Shown in pieces: positions 1 through 10,899 of a stretch of DNA of 64,000 bases. The stretch spans positions 94,341,824-94,405,823 of the forward strand of contig OZ026520.1 of NCBI GenBank assembly GCA_964019695.1, in the 5' to 3' direction. Position 1 is the stretch's first letter; each line of letters begins with the position of its first letter. Source of the DNA: Loripinus fragilis. Taxonomy: Eukaryota; Mollusca; Bivalvia; Lucinida; Lucinidae. The position numbers and the translations under genes are program-made. The notes beneath the pieces were generated by a model. It was not told the DNA's origin. It did no database searches and was given only the letters and a program-made list of their open reading frames with translations.

Positions 1-759
1 GCCAAGTTTCATAAAAATATGTTCAATCATAAGCACAATTTACATGTATAAGACTATACAATCAGTACTACACACTGTGCAGAAAAACTTCCACGGCGTG
101 GACGTAAACAAATACAGATACGTACAGACTCCCATTGGATTATTGATTTTTTGAAGTTATAGGTCATGTTTACACTGTACAGTGTGAGGTACTGCAATCA
201 GGCTCCCTGAGTAACATCAGTGTCCGACACTTATATTGATCTGACAGGGAGCCTTATTGGCTCATACTGTCTATAATACCATCTATTTTTACCCCCCCCC
301 CCACCCCCTGCATTTTTAAAGAGGGGATTGGTGGAAAAAAAATTATAGACAAAGGGACAACATCAAAATTTAGGCAAAGTCCTTGCTTTTCACTTAAAAT
401 CCCCTACCCGGTTTTTAAATCCTAGAATAGACTGTGTACTTGTGATATGCACATGTTTCATCTAGGATCCAACTTGGCATGTACATGTTTGTTTTCTTGA
501 ATAAAAGCAAATACTAAGTTTTGCCAAATTGCATGGGTGAAAATTGGAAAATCCCCAAAATCCTGATCTTTGAAATTCAAACTCTAAAGCTTTAAATTTG
601 CCAATGAAATACAAAACAGTGTCCATTAACTTTAGAAAAGCAGAAACTTTCAGAAAAAAAAAATCACTATTAGAGAAGCAATGGAAGACAGCCTCAGAAT
701 CCTGAATTCTGGAATAATTCCGAAAACTTTCACGCATAAGATGATTAGAAATGTCATAC
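1..759 (-). other. SEPHS intron (partial); dispersed repeat inside
   Basis: No further SEPHS exon could be read here. A C-rich tract lies near 292-309. The stretch 485-745 is related to 23155-23310 (shared phrases such as AATCCTGAATTC and GGAATAAT), so it is a dispersed repeat. Confidence 0.5.
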
Positions 760-863
760 CATCATATACGGATCATCCACAAGTGGGTAGAAGAAGTCTG
801 TTGTCTGTACGAGCGAAAGTCCTCCGTGACGCAGTGGGGTAACCGAGGCATCCATCCCAATGC
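760..863 (-). CDS. SEPHS2: Selenophosphate synthetase (SEPHS2-type), second coding exon
   Basis: This 104-nt internal exon of selenide, water dikinase has an acceptor AG at 864-865 and a donor GTATGA at 759 downward. With the 1-nt carry-over from the exon at 2506-2728 it reads [15 protein letters not shown], then [20 protein letters not shown], the conserved early part of the catalytic domain. It ends in phase 0 before the expected Gly-Arg-Ile-Ala. The enzyme makes selenophosphate from selenide and ATP, the Se donor for selenocysteine synthesis in the cytosol. The remaining exons and the 3' UTR lie left of base 1. Seen: splice sites and phase fit. Known: family sequence. Naming it SEPHS2 rather than SEPHS1 rests on the TGA in the upstream exon. 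Confidence 0.93.
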
Positions 864-1039
864 CTGAAAAAAAGAAATGACAGAACTGAGCATTGTATGG
901 CTAAATCGTTTATTTACAAGGTGCTCATTATAATAGATTTATCAAATGAGTTTGGAGCAAAATGATAAACTCAAGGCTTCCCAACGACTCGATGATTCAA
1001 AAGAAACGTTAGAAAACCTACTTTTACTGGTCACTTCAA

Positions 1040-1290
1040 AAAGATAATCAAATGGTCTATAGCTTTTGTTTCCTCTCTAATTGCATGACTGTGGGTTAGG
1101 CCCGAGACTCAATGACAGCTCTGACGTAAAACTTTCATTGGTGATTTGTGCTTATGCTTGTCCTTGGCTGGGCCCACCTTGAGGTTTTCTTTAGCTCCGA
1201 CCCTGTGAGTCAAGTCCCTTTTCTTGGTTTCATCATAGTGAGTTATATTGATTGGATCGTTTCTCTGTGATGATACTTTGCATACAGGCC
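1040..1290 (+). mobile_element. 3'-tail fragment of the Penelope-like retroelement family
   Basis: Resembles 11224-11490 base by base in long patches (AATTGCATGACTGTGGG-like segment, TTTCATCATA, GTGATGATAC). By position it corresponds to the end of the reverse transcriptase frame and the tail seen after 31300. Confidence 0.5.
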
Positions 1291-1385
1291 TTTAGTTAAG
1301 AGTGTGTGCCAAAATTTTTATTTTCTTACAGTTCTTTTGAGCACCCAAAACATGTTATACTGATGGGTAAGATACTATTTACAAG
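1290..1385. mobile_element. Truncated CATATG-hairpin MITE
   Basis: Carries the family's left end (CAGGCCTTTAGTTAAGAGTG) fused to its right arm (TTCTTTTGAGCACCCAAAAC, then GATGGGTAAGA). The central left arm is deleted. Confidence 0.6.
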
Positions 1386-1970
1386 TCTAAAAGCTTCAAC
1401 AGCATTTATTGAAAATTCATCTGTTAAATTGAATTTTTAACAAAATCAGCAGGCAAATGTATAAAACGGGTGTTTCTTGCAAAAATTCATTGATGAGCAA
1501 TCAAAACTTTTACACCATCATGATAGCATCAACAAAATCTACGGTAGATTTTGCAATATTTTGGCAAAAGCTAGGCAGAGCATATAAAGCATTATTTCAG
1601 TGTTTTAAGTAGACAAATTGATCTATTTTAAATTAATTGAACTACTATAGATCAAAATAGTAGTGTTCCCAACCTGTGGGATGTAAGAGTAATCATGGAT
1701 CTATTTCATGTGTATTGTTTCAAATCAGCTGTCATTTACAAATACAAATTGTCAAAAATAGAATCCTTAGCGATTCTTTATTGGTGACTATACTGTACTT
1801 TCTGTTTTGTGGCATTTGTAGACTCGCTGTACATAAGATGAATATTTTTATCTAAGTGAGATTACATGCAGTTGCGCTGTGAGTGCAAGAGTTTCTCTAG
1901 GACAAGAATCAATTCCAGAGATGAGGATGAGCATGGAGAAATCAATGCCATTCCACTGAACTGTGCTATT

Positions 1971-2186
1971 GATGAGGCCCTTCCAGGGGGGGGGGGGGGG
2001 TGGTACCTGTTCCCTTGTTCCCCTGAAATAAATTGCTTGTTCCCCTGTTCCCCAAAAATCGAAAATATGTTTTCTTATGTTCCTAGTTCCCTAATATTGT
2101 CAAAATTTGGCATTTGTTCCCCTGTTCCCCAGAAATAAATGCTCTGTTTCCCCTGTTCCCCAAAACCCCTGGGAGGGCCTCATTGA
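1971..2186. mobile_element. Fold-back element with TGTTCCCC simple-repeat core
   Basis: Imperfect terminal inverted repeats (TGATGAGGCCCTTCCAGGGG versus the inverse of CCCCTGGGAGGGCCTCAT) enclose a G run and repeated TGTTCCCC units. Confidence 0.65.
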
Positions 2187-2505
2187 TGCTTGTTCTCAAC
2201 TGGTACTATTTTAAGATATCACATGACACCATAAGATGGTCACGTGTCTCTGAACCAGGGTAGATAACAAACCATTGAAATTTTAGTTACACAAATTTAG
2301 AACACAAATAACTTTTCTAATCTTGGTCCATTACCACGCTTTGTGAAATAAGCTCCATGATTCAATCGGCGACAATTAATTAAAACAAAGGGATAACTGA
2401 AGCCACAATATGTCGGATTCGAACTCAATGCTTCCCAGACAATCACGGCTCAGGGAATCACGCGCTTGCTTCCAAAGATTGACAAGAACACAAAAAAAAA
2501 CTTAC

Positions 2506-2728
2506 CCATTCTCGGAACTTGTGCAACATATTGGAAATGCGCCTGTTCTTGTTCCTGGGCACTGCTGTCCTGTTGTAGCCCCTCAAGAAGTTTGAGCAGT
2601 ACTTCCTGAGGGACTTTACACCCTCATCCCTTTAGGTCAGCAAATTTTGTAAGTCGGAAATTCGGATCCAACTCATGTGCCACAGGATCGAACGGTCGGC
2701 GCAAGGCCACAGCCGGTGCTTGCTCCAT
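2506..2728 (-). CDS. SEPHS2: Selenophosphate synthetase (SEPHS2-type), first coding exon with in-frame TGA (Sec)
   Basis: The start ATG is at 2728-2726 and has an in-frame TGA a few codons upstream, so it is the first possible start. The 223-nt exon encodes [14 protein letters not shown]..., then FADLKG-(TGA)[13 protein letters not shown]..., ending QVPRM plus one base before the donor GTAAGT (2505 downward). Codon 35 is TGA at 2626-2624, at the known catalytic Cys/Sec position of SelD/SEPHS, followed by the conserved Gly-Cys-Lys. The flanking frame is open and conserved on both sides, so recoding as selenocysteine is far more likely than a nonsense mutation. The required SECIS element would sit in the 3' UTR, outside the window. 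A standard gene finder would stop here or miss the exon. A possible acceptor at 2748-2749 suggests a non-coding 5' exon further upstream. Confidence 0.93.
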
Positions 2729-2859
2729 TGATGATGGTCAAAGTTGTTCTGAAATAGAGAAGAAATGTTAAGTTACCATAATAGCGCAATAGGAATTCAT
2801 GGCAAACCCGAATAAATCGAAATATAATGATTTTATGCACGGCGCACTAGAACTGTCTG

Positions 2860-3010
2860 TGTTGCAAATATGGCGACCTCCCCACTGAGCGTGCCGCGCA
2901 CCACAAAGTTCCCGGATGAACATATTTTACACACGTGGAAAGGTTGCATTCAACAAAAATCCAACAAATGACGTCATGAAATTAGTCCGTTGAAAAATAG
3001 ACCCAATGCA
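2860..3010 (-). promoter_or_regulatory. Candidate SEPHS promoter region with CRE palindrome
   Basis: A perfect TGACGTCA palindrome is at 2969-2976, about 240 bp upstream of the SEPHS start, with ATGGCGAC (YY1-like, inverse on the gene strand) at about 2875 and local CpGs. No TATA box or start site can be assigned. This is inference from position. Confidence 0.35.
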
Positions 3011-3914
3011 AGTTTGCATTTGTTGCCATATTTTGCATGATAAGTGCGAGCAAACCCCGAACATTTCTAATATAGATGATTCTTAACATATACAACCCAA
3101 CATTCCTATATTTTTGCTCTACCGAACTTTGTAAAAAAATTGGCCACACCGCCATATAAAAATAGCAGGCTGCGACCTTTACCGAAAATACTCACGTGCT
3201 TCCTTGCAGGGAGATATCATTTTCTCCCCTCGTTTGCCGGTCACAGTTTTGAGTAGGGGCCAGATTTAACCACGCAAAATCTATAGCAAACTAGATCTAG
3301 ATTCTATTTATTTATTTTTTTACTTTTCTTTTTACTATTAATCTTTTATCATTTCGATAAAGAGTAAATCTTATCAACTAGTTTTTAATATATTCTAATC
3401 GATTTCTTGTTTATATGTTTAGCGATTTTTTGGGGTCTAAATTTTAACGATTTTCTGCCTGTAATGATTACCGATTAACTCATAGTAGCACTTTGTACAC
3501 TTAAATTGAATTTACATATTAACAGGTGAAATTTATTGACGGGGCATTTTTTTTATTGTAAGCGATTAATTAACTGGCCAAAATTTTAATGATTATCGTT
3601 TTACATACCCCCTCCCCCCATCCAAGCCCTCCTATAATATATGATAGGATCCGTGCACAGACGATGCGGACATTGAATCTGTGTCTACACTGACCCCAGT
3701 ATTCAGATCTAATTTTCAGCCAATAGAATCGCGTTTTTTTCTATAGGCTACTGAACGCCAAAAGAAACGCCTGGATTTCCATAGAACCTTTGCCTCCCTT
3801 TATTTCTTAAATGTTTCATGCGATGAAAAAAGAAAAGGAAATGAGTTATCAAGCGGTAAATGAAAATATATGCAAAGAAAATTTTCGCTGTAATAAAGAA
3901 GTTAGAAATCGCGA
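3010..3914. other. Intergenic, nothing assigned
   Basis: AT-rich DNA with no recognised coding region or clear repeat structure beyond short homopolymers. Confidence 0.5.
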
Positions 3915-4500
3915 GTGACTAGGCCGCGATTCACACAAACCTCGGACCCACTGGTCCCGAACACAGACGCATTTTTTCACGACTACACACTGCGCCAGCA
4001 AACTTTGGAAAACGTTCTGTCCGCAAAATATCTTGGCATAACAATCACAGAGAACACAGATTGGGGTCAACATACGGGTCAACATACATTGAAAGTCTCA
4101 TTCAAAGCAACTAGACTTAGGTTTTCTTCGCAGGAAATTGGCTTTACCCACCTATTTGGAGCCCATATTGTAGGCTAAAACTCTGAGTACAGAGGGACCT
4201 CCAGGAGGTGGCGCAACACTATATAGTAGTGTTGATGAGATGCTCGATGACCTGCAATGTCCAACTCTAATCAGTCCTCTCTACTTTTCTTCCACAAGAT
4301 TCATTGTGGGACTATATGTCTATTGATAAAGACAAGTACTTGACCCCGTCTCTGCAGAGAACAAGATCTACCAGGTCATCACACAACTCACAGTGTTGCA
4401 GGCTCCAGACTTATAAGGAATATTCCCAATGCGTCTGTCTCCGACTGTGGTCACATGACACTTATTTAAATGACATTTTTTCGTCAAAATTCAAAAGTTA
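3915..4500 (+). pseudogene. Decayed non-LTR retrotransposon, reverse transcriptase C-terminal part
   Basis: Reads TLENVLSAKYLGITITE in one frame. After frame shifts it continues with FFHKIHCGTI-like, SIDKDKYLTPSL and SSHNSQCCRLQTY pieces, the order typical of the region after the RT domain in Jockey/CR1-type elements. At least two frame breaks are needed, so it is dead. Family rank below non-LTR is not resolved. Confidence 0.6.
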
Positions 4501-4639
4501 ACACTCACCTCTGATAGTGATCAGATAATCTGATCGCCAGAGTAGGCTATATATACATATTAAGATAGATAGACAGAATGAAGTTTTGATGTTTGATGTT
4601 GCTCTTTGTTTAACAGCTAGAGAGATAAGTTTGATGAAA

Positions 4640-5290
4640 TACTTTTGACTTTCTATGTGTCTTGATCCACATCTGAATTAAGGGTGAGGTTGGCGCCGTT
4701 AAACCGGTTTAAGCCCTCCAGTAAAATATTTTACTGACCGTTCCAAGGCGGTTCTTCTTTTGTGGATCTTTTATGTTTTTGTTCTGTCTTGCGTTTGCTA
4801 TGTCTTTGTAGACCTGTCTTAAGCGGCCACACAAGAAGACCAAAAAATTGGTTTTCCAGACAAATTATCGCTTAGTGAAGGTGTTAAGTATTGCAGAATG
4901 CTTTAAGGGTAGCATTCTGCAATACTTTTGACTTTCTATGTGTCTTGATCCACATCTGAATTAAGGGTGAGGTTGGCGCCGTTAAACCGGTTTAAGCCCT
5001 CCAGTAAAATATTTTACTGACCGTTCCAAGGCGGTACTTCTTTTGTGGATCTTTTATGTTTTTGTTCTGTCTTGTGTTTGCTATGTTTTGTGCGCGTCTG
5101 TTTATATGTGCTTTGTGGTCACCTGCTGGGAAAGGACTGACCTCTTGGCTCTCGTTTGTGGTGTCTACTGTGAGTTTGTCACTTTCCCATTGGTATCCTG
5201 GGTCAGGTGTGGTACTTAATTGTATCGATTCCTGATCTTTGCACCCTTACTTACTTTGATGAATTGCTGTCCTGTTCGTAAGAAGAGGCC
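4640..5290 (+). mobile_element. Penelope-like 3'-tail copy with internal duplication
   Basis: The tail GGTCACCTGCTGGGAAAGG ... GTATCGATTCCTGATCTTTG matches the end of the 28.7-32.2 kb element and the copies at 8785-9240 (inverse) and 46927-47405. A segment of about 165 bp containing TTGGCGCCGTTAAACCGG occurs twice (from about 4640 and about 4915). The copies are separated by a palindromic AGTATTGCAGAATGCT unit also found at 58660. Confidence 0.65.
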
Positions 5291-5532
5291 AAGTGTAAAA
5301 ACTCGACGTTTTTTCTCTTCTCATATAACCTCACTTTAGGAAATAATATGTTAGAAGTCAACATCACAAACTGAGATAATCTAGGAAGCTAAGTTTGCAA
5401 TGTTGGCAGATGTCAGAAATATTTTCTGCTATTAATGGATCAAATCTGATAATTAACCGAACTTAAATACTGTGGGCGTTTCTTTTGATGTTCGGTATAG
5501 AAAGAAATGTATGAGGCAAAGAAAATGGAATA

Positions 5533-5831
5533 CATGAGGGTCTGGATGGGGGGGGGGGGGGGAGGGGTCTGGTATTCACTTTTCATTAAAAAGTTAGCCC
5601 ATTATTCATTTCATTAAAATTTTGCGTTATTCATTAAAGTAAGAAAGGTGGCAAAGAAATCTGATTATGCACTATTGATTATTTTTTCCTCAAATCATTA
5701 AAAAATAGGAGTATTCATTAATTTTTAGGCCCTCATTATTCACTATTCATTATTTTTTGGCTCATTATTCACTATTCAGTATAAAAAGGGCCATTATTCA
5801 CTAATCATTATACCCCATCCAGACCCTCATA
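5533..5831. mobile_element. Fold-back element with CATTATTCA-rich core
   Basis: The ends TGAGGGTCTGGATGGGG and CCCCATCCAGACCCTCA are perfect inverses. The interior is a G run followed by diverged ATTCACTATTCATTA repeats. Same architecture as 1971-2186. Confidence 0.7.
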
Positions 5832-5862
5832 CACGCACTCTGTGCAATGTTTGTTTCTGTTG

Positions 5863-6038
5863 ATACTTTACGTCCCAGTCAACAATTTTCAGTCACGTCT
5901 GGACGTTTCCATGTCTTCCTGAATTGGACCAGTACCTAATAAGCAGAGGATATAAATTAAGTGTCTTGCTCAAGGACACAACACAAGTATCAAATAGCGA
6001 CCAAGCCAACACTACCACCGAGCCACTTCACTCCACAG
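5863..6038 (-). repeat. tRNA-derived SINE copy (CAAA-tailed family)
   Basis: The plus strand shows the inverse of the SINE: TTTACGTCCCAGTCAACAA (tail side), GTCTTGCTCAAGGACACAAC (body), then GAGCCACTTCACTCC (inverse of the tRNA-like head). See 63052-63229 for the sense copy. Confidence 0.7.
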
Positions 6039-6102
6039 GGTTTTAAAAACTTTACTTGCAGCTTTTCGTCTCTGGGTTTGTGGGGGAAAACACTCAGAAA
6101 AT

Positions 6103-6302
6103 ATTTGTTTGTTTTGATTCAAAAAAATTTCAGTCACGTTTATAGGCCGACGGGTCTTCTTGTGTTGAGCCAGTACTAAGCAGAGGATAGGCTAAAATGT
6201 CTTGCTCAAAAGCACAACGCAGTGCCTCCGGTGAGGATCGAACCCGCTACCACTCGATCTCAAGTTTTAGCACTAGATATGTACCACTGAGCCACTGCGT
6301 TC
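6103..6302 (-). repeat. tRNA-derived SINE copy
   Basis: Good box B inverse (GGATCGAACCC) and box A inverse (CCACTGAGCCACTGCG), with the GTCTTGCTCAAAAGCACAAC body. Confidence 0.75.
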
Positions 6303-7361
6303 ATCTACTCAGAAAATGTGTGTTTGAGACGTCTCTGGGATAGGCAAGCGCACAGAAAAGCTGAAAAGTTTGACAACAACAACAAATAACAAACCAAGCT
6401 CAACATGGAGCATTCTAGTGTCAGCAGTTTCATGGCCGCACACCGCTCATTTTTCGTTTTCAAACTGCCAGACTGTGTCATACCTTTACAGATTTAATCC
6501 TTTAATAGCAGATAATATTACTGACATCTGCCAATATCACAAACTACTTTTTTTTTTCGTTAGCAAATTCATGTCAGCTGTGCATTTTTTTTATTTATTT
6601 ATCGAATGCCTGCAATGATCTTGTGAGTCTGGATTACAGAACCCACACATTATGTCACTTTCTTTAAAACCATTTTTGCTTGTTTTTGTATGTGGTTGTC
6701 TCTGTAATTGTTTGAATATGGGTCTCCTGGTATTGCTAAAATACTGGCATCTACCCCAATATTTAAAGGTTAGAAAATCTTTATGATGCAGACAGAAAAA
6801 AGTCATTGGGTTTATCGTATTGTATCAATTATAAGTCCTTACTGTATCATCACGAATAAACTTTTCAAATTAACTTTTTTTCTACAACATTCTTTCGGGA
6901 ACACTATTTAAAGTACCTGGTTGTCAAACAGTTTGAATCTTGGTCAGAGCCGACGTTTTGTCCAAATTTTATATCAGCAGACGCTAGCAGGCAAAGCGTT
7001 AGAAAGACCTCAGTAGTATGGGCCCCTCTATAGAGTCAATGACGTCGCGAAATCCAAAAATAATGGCATGAAATCCAAGCTGGCCGCCATCCAAATAAGG
7101 CATGCCCTCTGGGATATACGAGACCTCTTGACCTTTGAAGACCAATTTGGCTTCAAATCAGGGTGGGGGGGGGGGGGGGGGAGTCAGCGCCCTAGACCAT
7201 GGGAAGGTACTGTCGTGTCCTAGAGCATCTCCTCCCTCCCCCCCCCTCACCTCATCTTCTCCTCCTATTCCCTTCCTCCTACTATAGATCCTCCCTTGTT
7301 CAATTAATTAAATAAGTTTTCTTTAATAAGAATATGAGGCAATGTAGTATAGAGAGAAGAG
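6303..7361. other. Intergenic, nothing assigned
   Basis: Unique-looking AT-rich DNA. A G run of about 18 lies near 7163-7181, followed by a C/T-rich stretch to about 7270. No gene recognised. Confidence 0.5.
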
Positions 7362-7535
7362 AAATCATCTGTAGACATATTAGATGCTAGAAAACCTTTA
7401 GATTTTAATTTGTTTAAAACCTCACCCGAATTTTACTATTCCTCTCATAAATCATCTGTAGACATATTAGATGCTAGAAAACCTTTAGATTTTAATTTGT
7501 TTAAAACCTCACCCGAATTTTACTATTCCTCTCAT
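7362..7535 (+). repeat. Perfect 87-bp tandem duplication, coding-like
   Basis: Two identical 87-bp units (7362-7448, 7449-7535). The period is 29 codons and one frame is open through both: SSVDILDARKPLDFNLF then KTSPEFYYSSHK, running on to LFGNIL and a stop. It looks like a piece of a retroelement frame, source unknown. Confidence 0.6.
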
Positions 7536-7549
7536 AAACTTTTTGGCAA

Positions 7550-8759
7550 TATTTTATAGATGCTCAAGGGCAGCTAACTCTGTAGTTGGTGGTCAAGTGT
7601 AGCCTAAAATCAAACTCATTCAAGCTTTTATGATTGTCCTTGTTACATGCAAGAATGAGGAAGATCCATTCAAAAACTAGTGGTTTCTGAGAAAACTATG
7701 TTTTAATGTGTTAATGGGACTCCAATATGAGCGACCTTGGCTGAAAAGTTAAAGGTCAACCTTGACCTTTGAAACTTATTTATAACCATTGTCTTATTAG
7801 GTTTAACATATCAAGAGAGAATAATGACTTTGGCTTCAACTGTATTAAAAAAAATCATCTTTTCAAAAAAAAATCACATTCAAACGCGTTAGGAAGCAAA
7901 TTTGACCTTGACGTTAAGTAGGTCAAGGTCAACTTAGGATCATCATTTGAACAAACTTGGTAGGCCCCACATCCCCAATACTACATACCAAGTCCCAAGG
8001 TCACCCACCTTCTGGTTCTGAAGAAGATTTTTAAAGGGTTTTTACCATATTTGGGCATGGCAGCCATCTTGGTCATGTGACCAAAATATTTTGTAAAAAT
8101 ATTGGTTAACTTAGCATAAGGAGTCTTCACATGAAATTTGAGTTCAATTTGGCCAATGGTTCGTGAGAAAACTATGTTTTAATATATTGTTGGGACTCCA
8201 ATATGAGCGACTTTGCTAAAAGGTCAAAGGTCAACCTTGACCTTTGGAACTTATTTATAGCCATTTTCCCATTAGGTTAAACATATCAAGTGAGAATAAT
8301 GACTAAGACTTCGACAGTTTTCAAAAAAATCATCTTTTCAAAAAATTTCCCATGTAAATGCATTAGGAAGCAAATTTGACCTTGAAGTTAAGTAGGTCAA
8401 GGTCAACCTAGGATCATCATTTGAACAAACTTGGTAGGCCCTACATCCCCAATGCTACATACTAAGTCCCAAGGTCATCGGCCTTCTGGTTCTGGAGAAG
8501 ATTTTTAAAGGGTTTTTACCATATATGGGCATGGCGGCCATCTTGGTCATGTGACCAGGACCATTTGAACAAACTTTCGTTCCCGCGTCCTAAGGAGTCT
8601 CCATATGAAATTTGAGTTCAATTGGCCCAGTGGTTTCAGAGGAGAAGATGTTTGAAAATGTTGATGGACGGACGACGGACGGACGGACGGACGGACGGAC
8701 GCCGGAGTCACTGGTATACTATTAGCTCACCCATGAGCCTTCGGCTCAGGTGAGCTAAT
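7550..8759. mobile_element. Helitron-like / tandem-core element with ACGG microsatellite
   Basis: Begins with an AGATGCTCAAGGGCAGCTAA-type segment shared with the 38.6-42.6 kb array. It then has two diverged core units about 476 bp apart (both with GAAAACTATGTTTTAAT and GGGACTCCAATATGAGCGAC), a (GGAC)n tract near 8668-8700, and a terminal hairpin GAGCCTTCGGCTC followed by AGGTGAGCTAA before a T. This end fits the Helitron rule of a hairpin plus CTRR, but no helicase is present. Confidence 0.6.
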
Positions 8760-8784
8760 GAAGGCACTAATGTTGTCACAGCAT

Positions 8785-9240
8785 ATCTTTCATTATAAAA
8801 GTAAGTAAGGGTGCAATACAATCAAGTACCACACCTGACCCAGGATACCAATGGGAAAGTAACAAAATCACAGACACCACAAAGGAGAGCTAAGAGGTCA
8901 GCCCTTCCCCAGCAGGTGACCACAAGGCACATATAAACAGACTCGTACACAGGCATAGCAAACACAAGACAGAAAAAAACATAAAAGATCCACAAAAGAA
9001 ATACTGCCTTGGAATGGTCAGTAAAATATTTTACTGGAAGGCTTAAACCGGTTAAACTGGAAGGCTTAAACCGGTTTCAAGACACATAGATGTTTGGTTT
9101 GCATGAAAGACCCCTAACTTATCAATGCATCATCTCATAGATTATATAAATCAAGATATAAAAAGGAGATAAAGCAATGATAAGGACTCAACAGTAAATA
9201 AAACTGAATACCGGAGCAAAAGAAATCCAACAAGTAAACC
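8785..9240 (-). mobile_element. Penelope-like 3'-tail copy, inverse orientation
   Basis: Inverse of 46927-47405, including CCTGACCCAGGATACCAATG, CCTTTCCCAGCAGGTGACCA-like sequence, CAGTAAAATATTTTACTG and GAATACCGGAGC. The A-tailed end faces left. A short internal duplication of CTGGAAGGCTTAAACCGGTT lies near 9037-9076. Confidence 0.65.
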
Positions 9241-10899
9241 TAGGTGGGCCTGACAAACAGCTAAAGCATCAGACCCCTACCATCTCAACAATAGATAAGT
9301 CTTAAAGTCAGAACCGTCATAGAGTCTGAAGTCCGACCCACCGGCGTGCAGTTAAAGAGGCATGGACATTTTATTATTTCTTGTAAATAGACGTTTTCTC
9401 TGGTCATTGGCAGTCAAGGAGGCATTCAAACTTCTTGTTACTTTTCTGCGGGCCAGACAAGGATTCATCTATATGTAAGACTGTTTCAGGTTCCTGGGCG
9501 GCTGTTTGCGCACTGTCATTATCAGATTTCTGCATTTCATTTCACAAGATAAGGCAACCATATTGGTAAAATCGAAAGTAGAAAATTCAATTCAGAATCA
9601 TCCAATAAAAATTAAGTCTCGACTGATTCTCCGAGTATGAGATCAGGGGAAATTAAGGGAATTAAAGACAAATAAAAGGATCAAAATGCGAACAGAAAGG
9701 CCAAAATTACTCACAAGATTAGGAGAATGTGCTAAAACTCGACACTTTTCGAAACTAGCTTCGCAGGCAATTTGATATTTGGGGCCAATATTACAAAATT
9801 AGCAGGAACTACACAATCCTGCAGCATAGAATCAACTCTGATGTTGTACACCCTTCACAACATTGTGAGCAGCCTTGTATTCAGGCACTACCACAAACTT
9901 CTCAAGTTATTCCAGGGCACTTTTCTTCAAATGCCTAAAAGTAAAGGAGTTCTAGCGATAAGGGCTTACATTTTCCCTAGTTGACATGATTACAAACACA
10001 TTTTTAAATCGCCTTAATGGTTTTAAATGAGCGCTGTTCGGGAGTAAAATATACATACTAAGCATCAAAATGTATTTAAAAGCAACTCATCATTTACAAA
10101 AACATGAAAACTGGCGTTTTCTACTCTCGCTCCTCATTTTACGTCTTTATACCGGGTACTGTTTCGAACAAACTATGAGTGGATGCATTGCTAATTTTCA
10201 AAGAGTAGAAGCGCTAACATATTTAGGATAGAGGTGGTATTCAATTCCTAAAGTCTAAGGTCTGCTTCCTGCGTATGCATACAAAATATGTTTAAAAATG
10301 TGACGTTTGTCCTTGAAAAGTTGAAATTTGCGTTTTCAGTTTGTTTAGATGCCTTCCCCCACTAGACCCAAGATGCCCTTTGACCAATGTATGTCGTTAC
10401 ACATATATACAACATATGTTTTGGGCGTCGTGGGTCTAGGGGAGAACAGGCTGTACAAATGTGTTTCTTCTTATTGCCACCATTGTATAAATAAATATGA
10501 CAATGCACATCAGTGTTCTGTTTCTTTTCAAACAGTCCATTGTCCAATTTTTACATCTAGTCCAATGTACTATTTTTTCTATGTTCTACAATGGGACTGT
10601 TACTCCATTATATCCTGCCTGTATCCTACCTGTATCCTAACCCACTTCACCCTCACTGTATCCTTTCTGTATACCACCAAATTTTTGTCTGTGGTGGTGG
10701 CAGCTTGGTGCCATTGATTTGCCAAACATAAAGTCATTGTCTAGGACTAAGTTTTGTCCAAACCTATCTTTGACATCAAGGAGTGTGGTGACTGATTCTT
10801 TTGCTGATAAAAGAGAGCGGGTTGCTTTACTTTAATTCTGTTCTTGCTGTCATGTGGCTGTCAGTGTTCTGTATCTCTTCTTTGTGGTGCCATGGTTTG
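9241..10899. other. Intergenic, no gene recognised
   Basis: No coding similarity seen. 10820-10930 resembles 11750-11860 (shared GGTTGCTTTACTTT, TGTGGCTGTC and TGCCATGG phrases), so it is a duplicated repeat segment. Confidence 0.45.

Larger units (their letters stand above)
864..2505 (-). other. SEPHS intron between coding exons 1 and 2
   Basis: This 1642-nt intron has GT-AG borders on the minus strand. It holds a Penelope-type 3'-tail fragment (about 1040-1290), a truncated palindromic MITE (1290-1385), a 125-bp repeat (1674-1798) shared with 54533-54655, and a fold-back element (1971-2186). No other exon was recognised. Confidence 0.8.

Noticed and set aside
2410..2595. Plus-strand open frame opposite SEPHS exon 1
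   Set aside because: It is the antisense shadow of the conserved SEPHS exon; no independent coding evidence.
4886..4930. microRNA precursor (AGTATTGCAGAATGCT palindrome)
   Set aside because: Same palindrome is the core of a fold-back transposon elsewhere in the window; no independent support.
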